A stretch of DNA of 64,000 nucleotides from Cyclina sinensis (Eukaryota; Mollusca; Bivalvia; Venerida; Veneridae): positions 50,379,134-50,443,133 of the forward strand of contig JAAONU010000001.1 of the NCBI GenBank assembly GCA_012932295.1, written 5' to 3'. The translations under genes were made by a program, and so were the position numbers. Positions within the stretch are counted from its first letter, which is position 1; every line of letters starts with the position of its first letter. The notes under the pieces are model-generated. The model was not told the DNA's origin. It ran no database searches and saw only the letters and a list, made by a program, of their open reading frames with translations. Shown here piece by piece: positions 1-12,000 of this stretch.

Positions 1-56
1 TTTTTGTTTCTGTGACTCGGGATACAACTTGGGTAATAATGGTACATCATGTGATG
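1..56 (+). CDS. E1 (partial): C-terminal end of a cbEGF exon
   Basis: Only the last part of a cbEGF module is present (C-F-C-D-S-G-Y-N-L ... S-C-D-G). The exon ends in phase 1 at a GTACGT donor, like the later exons. It is very close in sequence to E2, so the two are tandem duplicates. Confidence 0.85.
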
Positions 57-3000
57 GTACGTTCAAAATACAATACTATTGCCCTTATTTTATTTTATTA
101 AGATTTTGTTTTTTCTATTTCATGGAAAATACAAATAAACAGTGAATTTTACCAACAATTTATTTGCCTATTTTGGCATTTGTTCATGAATGGTAGATTT
201 ATTAAGCTCGGTAGATGAAGTCGATATGTCCATGTTTTATTTTTTCCAGATATAGATGAATGTATTAGTAACACATCTGAGTGCGAACAGAATTGTTTGA
301 ATACACAAGGGTCCTATTCTTGTTTCTGTGACTTGGGATACAACTTGGATGCAAATGGTATATCATGTAATGGTACGTTCAACTGAAATATTTATTGCCT
401 GATTTTTGTCACACTAGTGAATACTCCATTTTTTCATGCTACTGTGACAAAGGATAGAACTTGGATGAATAAGATATATTTGGTTATGTTTCGTTAACAG
501 TATGCATAATCGGTCTGATTATGAGAAATTTAAGGTTAAACAAAAAGAATCTATACAGAAAGTACAACAAAATCATCGGAACTTACTTATATTTCATTTT
601 CTGTATAATTTGTTAAGCTCTTTCGAGTAAAGTAATTCATAAATCAGACGCTGGGCCAGAATTTTTACTTTCATACACATTAAATAGATGATCCAAAAGC
701 ATTGTTATAGAAGTACTGATTTGGTGTAGAATAAAAAAATGAACTGTTGAAAATTTTGCCAAGAAAGCAAAGCTTATAAACGATCAGTAAATTACTGAAT
801 ACGTATGGGAATAAAATAATAAGCATCAAAACTCCTTAACTTAAAGGATTTTATTCAATTTGAGCATTTTTTGTTGACAGAAACATATGAGTGTTTTGGT
901 AATTCCTCAAATTGTGAGCAAAACTGTCGGAATTTAGAAGGATTGGATAAATGTTTCTGTGACCCAGGATACGATCTGGATGTTGATGGTGCATCTTGCA
1001 ACGGTATATTAAGTCGTCAATATGATTTTATGCGTTTTCTTGTGCATTTCCTTGAAATAAGTGCACATTTTAATGCTTTTAACAGATGGGTATACCAGAT
1101 TATTTTTATTTGTGTGTCGTTACGTACTCGTGGGCATTTCTTTCCTTGTACTGACATATGTTGCTGTTATCAAATAAAAAACTTTAAGAATTCAAAGTGG
1201 CTGTTGCTCTTAAAACAAAAAAACGACTTTCAGGAACCTTTTAATTCCAAATTTTCTTTTCTCTTTTCCGGGTTGGAATTTTTTCATTTGTTGATAGAAA
1301 TGAGTGTATGATTAGTATCCAAAACGAAGAGCAAACTTTTCTAATGTGCAAAGATCTTATAATTTTTTCCTTGACCACGTGTACGATCTTGATATAAACA
1401 GTAAATTATGTAATTGTAGTTGTGTTAGAAAAATGAGCAACAAAAAGGACTGCAAATTAGCTATGTCGAGGGAACGACTAACTAACTCGTGTGAACGAGT
1501 CAGCCAAGTCGTGTAAACGAGATGATATGTCGTTGGAACGAGATGATAATATGTCGTGGTAACGAGTTACTAAGTCGTTGGAATGAGATACAAAGAAAAA
1601 AGTGCAATTTATGTAAACGAATGGCATTGAAAAAATGCGAAGTATAAGCTTCTGCTTTTTGTTCCTACAGGTTACTATGTCATGGGAACGACACAGGAAG
1701 TTTCCCCTACTCTTTTTTATTGCACTAATTTTTACATTAATCTTTTTCTGTTGCACTACTCCTTTTTATCACTGTAATATCATTTTTTAATTGCACTTCT
1801 CTTTCTTTTTACCTCGTTCTTACAAGATACTAATTCGAGGGTAAAAGAGAAATGCAATTAAAAATGATATTACAGTGATAAAAAGGAGTAGTGCAACAGA
1901 AAAAGATTAATGTAAAAATTAGTGCAATATATACTTCTTTTGGCATTTGTTCAAGAAAGGATTTATTAAGATGTGTAAAATGATTGTAATATATGATGTT
2001 TTCCAGATATTGATGAATGTACAATTGAAATAGATGATTGTGAACAGAATTGTTTAAATACACCAGGATCTTATAACTGTACCTGTGACCAGGGATACAG
2101 TTTGGATAAGAATGGTACATCCTGTAATGGTACGTTAAAAATATATATTATTGGCCTGACTTTATCATTTATTTTCATAAATTTATTTTTACTTATATAT
2201 GGAATAAAAGGAAAAAACTGAATATTACTTGCAACTAAATACATATTTGTTTAATATTATGTGCTGTTTGGAATATGTTTAAGAAATCTGGATTTATTTA
2301 GCTCTTTAAAAATAAAGTTTCAAAGTTTATTTAATGAACACCAATAGGTCTTAGACACATGAGGCAATATATGAATAATACATAATTGACGGTATTGTTT
2401 GCAAAAAATATGCATTAGTAAACTTACATATTACGTTTATAGTAAGGTTTAGAATAAAGAATTATGCTGTGCCCATTGTCATGGTATTTCAGTGAAGTAA
2501 AATACTTAATGTCCATAATACTTAAGATACTTAGATAATGCTATTCACCGTAAACCTTTCGTTTAATATAATACTGTTTCAACAGATACTTTAAGAACAG
2601 CATACAAAACAGTTTCATTTGCCAGTAAGAAAAGAGTAGTACAGTACTATACAAAATTTGAATTTATTCTTATTTGAACAAATTGAAATGATGTCTGTGA
2701 AGAATCTGATTATGATTATGGTAGGATTTCTAAAAATCTGAACAGAGTTAATTAATGTAAAATAAAATGCTAATAAAATGAAATAAAATTCCACCCATGT
2801 ATCTTTTATCCGAAATCGAAAATGAAAAGTGTCTGGTTGAAATACATTTATGCCACCATCTTTAATAGTTTTGGCTTATAAAAACAATTACACAAAATTA
2901 GTTCAATAATTTTGATCAGTATCCCAGATTTTAAAACGACGTGCTCGATCATAGCGTCTGTATCTCCGTCTTAACTGTGGAAAAACATAGTCACCACTGA

Positions 3001-6000
3001 CGAGGCTATGTTCTATATGGGCGTTAGTTATGGTTGACGTCGTGTTTGCTACGTTCAGAACGAACGAATTAGGATGTCCTGATCATGAAGGCTTCTTCAA
3101 CAAAACATGCTATATTCTTATAAATTTTGAATCATTTGTACTTATTTGATCGACAAACTTGAATGTATTTGATCTTCTCCAGTACATTGCAAGGATGTAT
3201 TGCTTTCTGAAATGTTTATACAAAGTAAATTGCATGACAAAGAAATTCGTCTTCTAAACGTATGCAGTTTTAACATTTGCGTACATCAGCTCTATTAGAA
3301 TATTAACGGGTATCAGCCATGTACTGGTTTCAATACAAAGACGATGTTATCATAAACGAAGACGTGACATACAAACTCTAAATTTTGAAAGAATGTCCAA
3401 GTCAGGCTGAAATCTAAATATAGCTATATTACGATAGAATAATGCTCTTAATGATTCATTTAACCTAGCTTGCCAACATTGAATAAATTGGTCGTCTGTC
3501 CTTTGCTTAACCAATGACAAAAACATCTGGATATTATCAACTGTCTGACAAAGCTCAACATCGTTAAAGTCCAGAGAACAAAGTAAGTCTCTTAACGAAG
3601 AACACTGTGTTATTTCTAATGTGATTACATAAGAGATCATGATATAGCAGATTACATTTTATATATTTCCTTTCATCTGCAAAGAGTATTTTTGTTCAGT
3701 ATTTTACAAGATTACAAAATCTCTTATTTTGTAATAGAATTTTCAACATATATAAAAATCCTTTTGTGCAGCCTTTACATACCAATCAGTCTTTTACATA
3801 ACTGCATATACATCCTATCTATAGCCGTACCATGGTGATCCTCAAATTTCATTACCAAAATTTGCGATTGGCATAATAAGCTCTTCAAATAAGTCTACTC
3901 TATATTTTACAGGAACAGTAGTAAATTTGTATAAATATTCGTTTTGAATATTGCCTTTAGGGCTTGGCCTGCTGATGTATTCTTGCCTTCTATAAACCAC
4001 CTAATGTTGTAAATACTACACCTAAATAATCAAATCTGCTTACAATATCCACATCAGAATCACTATAATGAAAAGAAATATTTGATGCTTAACAACCCTT
4101 CTTTTCTGAAAGCCATAAATTTTGGTTTTCATGTGTGTATTGACAGCTTCCATGTATAACAGTAACCGTATAACATGTCCAAACTGAGTTGTATTCCCTC
4201 GCGATTTTTTTAAATATCATAACAAAGATAGTCAAAATCTTTGCTAAAATTAATAAATGCACAAAAAGGTTGTCACCCACTGCTTATGATATGGTTGATT
4301 AATTCATGTAAAACAAAAATGCTCATTTTGGGCTCTAAAACCAGCTTAGACTTCTTTGTAAACACCGTATTGTTCGACCCAATTACAGAGGCGGTTATTT
4401 AAGTTCTGAGTTCTGGTGAATAACTTACCAAGCATATTAAAAAGTGTGATTCCCTTGTAGCTGTTTACATTAGTAATGTTGCCTTTGTTGGGAAAATGAA
4501 TTCTATAAGCTTCCGACCACACATTCGGAAAATATCCCTTATCATAAAAATTATTAATCAAAGGCAGTATATACTGTACTACACAATTTTTTCTATTTGC
4601 AACCCTGTACATATTGAAAGGATGGTAGAAAACGTCTTTTCACATTTGGCAGTATAGGTACTAAACAACTTAATCACATCCTATAGTATTTCATTGTAGC
4701 ATCAAGTCCCGAATGTCATTTTATTAGCTTTTGAAGATGTTACCTTTGCCGATACCATTTCATTCAGATGTTTTCATAGAATGTCGATTTAACTTTTCCG
4801 GTATATCTTCTCGAGGGAGATCACCACAGTCACTTCGATTTTTATAACTGTCAAAATTTCCTGCTTATTTTATACGGCAAAAATAGCCAAGCGTTGTCTG
4901 CCTTATTTCAATTTGGTCTTCAATATAATGTCGTTTTCTAGTAAAATAATTTTCAGAACAACTCTTCCATTATTAACAAATCAGACAATTTTGTCATTTT
5001 ATAGCTTCGTCGCTACACAAAATTGGCTTGTTTTCTACTACACTGATTTGGTGTATAACCTAAACCATTTATTTGTTGGTGTTGTTGTTGTTTGTTATCT
5101 CAAATCTGCCGGAGAATTACGTTTAAAAAAGCGGATACAAGTTCGTCCTAAATATCCGACAATTGTGTTACACAGTTATCTACGTTTATCCCAAAATTTT
5201 TAATGTAGCACTGTACACATTTTCTTTAAAACTTCAACAGTGCTCTGTAAATATATTTTGTTTATTTGCACTTTTTCAACTTTCCATATGTATTTGGTAC
5301 TAACATTGTAAAAATCGTAACTTTTGCTTTGCTCGTAACAACGGGAATTACCCCGGTAAAGAGAAATTTAAAATCTAGATAAAATATTAGGGTCACACAA
5401 ATTGAAATACTCTACATATTGAGAGTTCGTGAAAATGTAACTTAATCAACAACCAAAGAGCCTTGGTGACTAATAAACGTGTGTTTACCTATGTTTCCGT
5501 GTAAACCTTCTAGTCCATTTACTATATGTCCATAATTCCGTAAATAGAACAGTACCATGTGTATCAAAGGACAATGAAAGACGAAAGTTTGTTTGAAGTG
5601 ATGAACACAAAAATGCGTCAGACAATCTTTCAATAATGTTTACCTATATAAACAACGGAAGTATAATATCAGGCGTATTTAGTTCTTTAATCAAGTCAAA
5701 TCAATCAAGTCATGGTTAGTAGAATGTAATTTTTGCAAAACTACGCACATACATATATATGTATCAAGCAATAGAAGAAATATGAGATTAGAAATAATAG
5801 TATTTAGGTCTGTGTCGTCGGCTTTCTTTTCCTCACACTGTCATATGTTGACATTAAAATAGATACTTTCACAACATGCCTTGTTTTTGCTAATGGTCAC
5901 AAATGGGAGTCTGGCTTAATTATTTGAATTGTGAGGTAAACATTTGGTTTAGTTTAAATTCATTTTAGGCAATGTCTGTTTAAAGAAGAAAAATATTTTA

Positions 6001-9000
6001 GTTTTTAGAGTTTTTTCTTCATAATTTATTGAAAAGAGAATTTTTTTGTCATAGTGGAAGAGTACAGAAGGTGACATACAGTCATAACTTCTTATTTTGA
6101 TCAGAGTATGAGCTTACATTTCGTGTTTGATAGTTTTAAATATGATGGTCGAGGTGCACTTAATCTTTATAACGGTGGATAGAATTCGATTTTTGATAGT
6201 GATAAATGGATTAGGTCCAAAGTAATTTTAAGACAAGTTAAATTTAATTTATCTGGAAAAATTCTGGTATAAATTGTGATTTCATTCTGTAAAATAAGTG
6301 ACTCTATGGCAGTTAAAGACAGTTAAAACACACGTAAAGTGTAGGTGCTCAATTTCAGATCTGATACTTGCTTAATTGTTTTGTTCTTTGCCAATTTGTT
6401 TCTAGGTAATAGATTTGTTTCCTACATTTACAATCGTTACAACTCGGCCTTTTCCGACAACTTCGTATAAAGACCTCGTATGTAAGTGTATGAATATACC
6501 AAATAGTAATTCGCCCCGGCTTTAATAAAAATATAAACAAACATGGCAGAACTTTAAGCAATGTTTGTCTTATGCATTAGAAAAAATTAATATAAATGTT
6601 AAAGTATAAACAGAGGCTTTAAGAAATGTTTTCAATTTAGCAGATACCACCTGTTTTATAAAATAGTCCAATATGGCGCCTACCACATTATTTCCGAGGT
6701 GACTTATTGAAGTCGCCCGAGGTGTTCCGAATGCTACAATTGGCCAATTTCTTAATACCTTATCGATTTTTTTCCTATGTTAAGTTCGAGGTCTTTATCT
6801 ATATTTTATAATTAAAATATAAAAGCCAATTCCATCCGCCCTTCTTTAATAATAGGAGCATGTTTTCCTCTTTTCGGATTTCCACAAAATTCCTCTCTTT
6901 TTCATTTCTTTCCTATCCTAAACACACGGTGGGGAATAACTTGACTTTGTTTAGGTTCGGTACACGGATAATGGCTACCGAAAGTCCTCAGTTTGTTCAG
7001 GTTTTTCAAGAATAGTTTTGAGCATGCTGCTTTCTACTTCTGGGGTCATAGCCTATCATATGCGGACTATAAATGTGCGTAAATCGGTACCACTCATTTT
7101 CCTTAAAATTGCGTGGTTCTCTTTGAATCTTTACCGGCGACAAAATTATACAAAGGTCACTGACAAGTTTTTTAACCAAACCTCACTAAAATGTTTTCTA
7201 AATTGTCCCTTTTCTGATTTGTGAAATATATTGAATTCTATGTAAAACTGGTTGTCGTGGCAACCAAAAGGAAACACTTTAAAAATGATCTCCTCAGAAA
7301 TCCCTGACCTGATTTGAAATGATTATGCACGCATGTTTCTTGGGTAACCTACATAATGGCTAACATGAAAAAACATGGCCGCCATGGGGCAGAGCTTATT
7401 TTGCCTTGCATTTAATATGGGAAACTTCTTCATCTTAGAAACTGCCATTCCAATTTAAAAACATCTAAACTCAAATATTCCTTCGTTGACCCTTCATAAA
7501 AATTGTGAAATTTATTGCGACCCGTAAAAACAATATGGCCGCCAGGGTCGGAGTTTATTCTCCTTATAGGTCTATATAAAAAATTTTTATAATTTCCTTC
7601 ATAGAAACTGCTGGTCCAATATAATAAAAAATGATTTGGACACAAATATTCTTTGGCTGACTGCCTATATAAATTGTGAAATTTATTTTGATCCGTGAAA
7701 AACCATGGCCGCAAAAGGAGGGACTTATTTATCATATGGGTCTATTTAGAAAATTTTAAAATACCTCTTCTTTGAAACAGTATGTCCAATTTGAAAATAA
7801 TTTGGCAAAAATACTCTTTGGATGGCTGTCTATATAAACTTTGAAATTTATTGCGATCCGTAACATGGCCACCAGGGGCGGAACTTATTTCCCATATGTT
7901 TATTTTGGAATAATTAAACCTAAATTCTATTCAGAAACTTACTTGGAAGAGAAATGTTGTGCCACAAATGTTCTTTGGGTGGCTCTACCTGCCTTGCGAC
8001 CCTCCCCACGACAATCCTCCCTCTGCCCTGGCGAATCCCCTCTGCGGGATTTTCTTTCTCTCTTTTTTTTAATAATTTTATAATAAGACATAAGACATTA
8101 GCTGACATTCCTTAAAAAAAAACATCGGTGTACAGAAGCGGGGCTTATATTTGTAATATGATGCTATAGAAGAAATTAAACCTACTCAAGTCTTTTCAGA
8201 AACGTACTTGTCAGAGCAATGTTATGTGGCACAAATGTGTTTATGGGTGGCTTTTCAACACCCCAACCCCCACCCGCCGTTGCATTTTTGTTTTCGTTTA
8301 AAATCGAAAACTAGAAGACCGAAAACATCACAGAGATGCGTAAAATTGCTAGCTGAATTCACAGTACACAAAACAATGGCGATAATGCGTTTCGTTGAAA
8401 GAAACCTGCTTGTACGAAAAAAGGACCTTTGTAAAATTCTGTCGCCGGTAACAATTCAAAGGGTTACCTCGATTTTTAGTCCGCATAAGATAGGCTATGT
8501 CTCCAGAAGTAGAAAGCAGCATGTTAAATATAATTCCTGAAAGCACCGGACTTACTGAGGACTTTCGACCGCCAAATCCGTGTATCGAACCTAAACAAAA
8601 TCACGTGATTCCCAACCGTGAAACTGTACAGTCCAATGTAGTGCCTTCAAAGCTAGTATTGCTAAATACAAAGGCCTGTTTGCAACGATGACGTCTATAA
8701 CAGTACTTTCCTGAAACTTACTACTTCAGTCACATAAATATGACAAAACACTCCTTCCATTTTGGACACATATCCTCTGGGGACCATATTCCGATGACAT
8801 AAGCAATCAGATCCGTATAAATGCAAAAAAAACAAACAATTAAGAAAAAAATACCACTTACTGTGATAAAATAAGCCCTCCGCTAAATCTTGCAATAATT
8901 TTCATCTGTTATGCATATCAAATAAAGTCAACAAAGTTCAAAAACTATCACACTATCTGTCAACAAAACGGCCGCCATTACTGTCCTTGACATCGATGAC

Positions 9001-12000
9001 GTCACAGAGCAGGTGCACTTACATTTTAGGCACACACATCTAATTAATAGGTTAACTGGTCTTTATACAAAAATCAATAAAATGTTCCAACAACACTTTA
9101 ACTTGAATAAAACAATAAATTTAACTGTTCTAACTTGTTTAATTGTTTTTGTTATTTTAATTTACTCTTCTGTTACACAGTGGGGACACAGGAAAGTGTC
9201 TCCTCTTCTAAGAACTCGAACTGGGGTACAGTATATTAAATGGACCCAGTGTTTGCAGTGGCAACCATTTTTCACCCCATCACATTTTGCCCATTTTACA
9301 AAGATGACTGATGTGCTCCTAGATATTTCTTCTGGTGTGAACCTGTTGCATACACAGCAAAGATCATCACTGTCAATGTCTGACTGCACACTTTCAGTAT
9401 CTGAATCTAAAGCCAGATTTATATGAGATGGACCAGGCTGTGGAGACCTTGATTTTAACTTGGTTTTACCTTTTACTTGGAATTGATTTTTAGGTGTCTG
9501 CTTGGACTTTGTTGACTTTTTTACCCTTTTCTGACTAATTTCATGTTCTTTCATTTTTACAACAACGTCTTCATTCAGTTCACGACCAGCAACAATTTTA
9601 CTCATAGTGTTCCTAGGTTTACCTTGTTTTTCAGATTTCACTTTTTTCAACTGCTTTTCTTTTTCTTCAAACATACTAACAGTTACAGACATGACTTCCT
9701 CAGCATCATCTACAAGAACACCACCCTCAACAGTAACCTGACTATCATCATCTTGAAACACCTCTGCTGGTAAAAGATACTCCCTTAGAACAGCATCAGC
9801 ATTAAATGGAAAAATACCAGTACGACGAAATCCAGACTGAATATTGTCTGGAGTCAGAGCTTTGGTGTACACACGGCAAGCCAACTCACATATATTGTAA
9901 CGTGATATAGCAGACGAAGTTTCACGAATAAGCTTGTGACACTGTACATTGTAGATCTGCTGAAAAGGACCATAACATGCAACATCTAATGGCTGTAATA
10001 TGTGACTACAGTGAGCTGGAAGAATAAACAGTACAATACCAATCTGCTGTGCCCACTCAGAAAGACCAACAGTAACATGTGACTTATGGCCATCAACTAT
10101 CAGAAGTACTTTTTGGTTACTCCTACCAGGAACATATTTCAGAAAATGGTTTTCAAGATAGTCCCTGAAAATTACACCATTGGACCATCCAGTTTCACTG
10201 ACAGTTCCATTAGCACCAGGTGGTGATCCTGCTAAAAGCTCTGGCCTCATGCGCTTTCCTGGGAATACAAAATATGGTGGGATTATCTGTCCAGCTGCAC
10301 TGCCACAACCTAAAATAGTAACATTTTGGCCTTTCCCCGATGTAACTGCTGACGGACAATAAGACGAACTTGCAACTACATGTGGAGGCTTATGGTCAAC
10401 AGATAGTCCCTTTTCATCCACGTTAAAAATCAAATGTGGCTTATCAGCAATGTTATGTTTCTCCAACGTACACTTCAGGTTGTTAAAGTAGTCAGAAACA
10501 ACACTTTCAGAGGCCATCTTAGCTCTAACATGCTCAAGAGACCTAGGTTTAAGAACCTTAATTTCAGGCCACCTGGACAGAAATCCTCTCATCCATTTCA
10601 TTGTCAATGGACTGTCTTTTGAGCGCTTACCCAAAACTACTGCATAGTCACTTGCTATGTCAACACACTCCTGTCTAGAATACCCATACCCTAAACTTGC
10701 CATGGTCTTAAAATGTTCCACTAACATGACTTCTTCATACTCGGTGAACAATGGTGGTTTCCCTGCTGCAACAGTGTCAGGGTGAACATTTCCTAAAACC
10801 CTATCTCTGAGTGTAGTTTCTGGCACTCTGTATACAATGGATGCCCTCCGGACAGAAATACCACCTTCAAGAACACACTTGTATGCATTGGTGAGGGCTG
10901 TGGGAGAATAAAGTTTGTTTTTCCTCCTAAAAGGCTGTGGGTGTGCCTAAAATAAGAAAAAAAATAAGCTTACCTCCAAGAAAAAAATATAAGGAAAGGG
11001 TACGAAAACCACTTCATTTAAATATGTTTGGCCTTAACATATGATTCTGACTTCCGGTCCGCCATCTTTATCAATGAAAGGTAAGGAATGCAGACGAACA
11101 GATACAGTTTTTCATTAAGGATTTTTTGTAGAAAAGTACAATTAAAGAAGGGGGTATTTGGTAATAGTAAAAAGTATGGTTTTTAGCAACTATTGTATAA
11201 AATATGTCATTATTACCTGTTTATAACGCATTTTGGAATTTTGTTTACAATGGCTACGTTCTACGTTCGTAGTAAAAATTTTCCCACGGCAATCTGCGTG
11301 ACGTCATCAAAAAGTGCGTAGCACGAGACCTAAACAAAACATCATCGGAATAAGGACTCCCACGGAATAAGGACCTTGAACGCTATATATATTGGGTTTC
11401 GTCACAATTGTATATTTTCGCTTTGTACATTTGTGTTATTAAAACCACAAATAATTATGTCAAAAGGTATTTTCCTAAAATGAAAGCTACATCAAACCAC
11501 TCTCAGCTGCTTTATTTTATACTATATTTGTTTCTCCTACAACGCCAAGATGCTTATTTTCAGAACAACTCTCTGCACATTCTTATCCTACAAACATGAA
11601 ATATACATAAAAATCCAGGTCAGAATCTTCTAGTTCTAAAGACTCAGATATTGTTTAAAGCTTTAAGAATCATCTTTCCTTTGTCTATTTAAACGGACAA
11701 AGTATGCGGCATAATTTTGATCTCATTTATACAGAGTTTAGATACTTTGACATCCTTGATGATAGGTAATCAGCTGAGGCCCTCATGCTTTTGTCCTTCT
11801 TTTTACCTGAACGAAATGATCGTAATGGTGATACACATAGTGGGGAAATGCTACTACATCTTAAAGACAATCTCTACTAAAAGAAGATGTAGATTTGTAG
11901 AAAGCATTTGGATTGAACTAAAATGCTTTAAATCTCGAGTAGTTTTCTTCGACATTAGTAAGGTTTTCGATAAAGTCTGGCTTTTAAGCATTTTTGTAAG

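Noticed and set aside
1830..2120. 96-codon minus-strand ORF
   Set aside because: It is the antisense of E4 and the hairpin arm.
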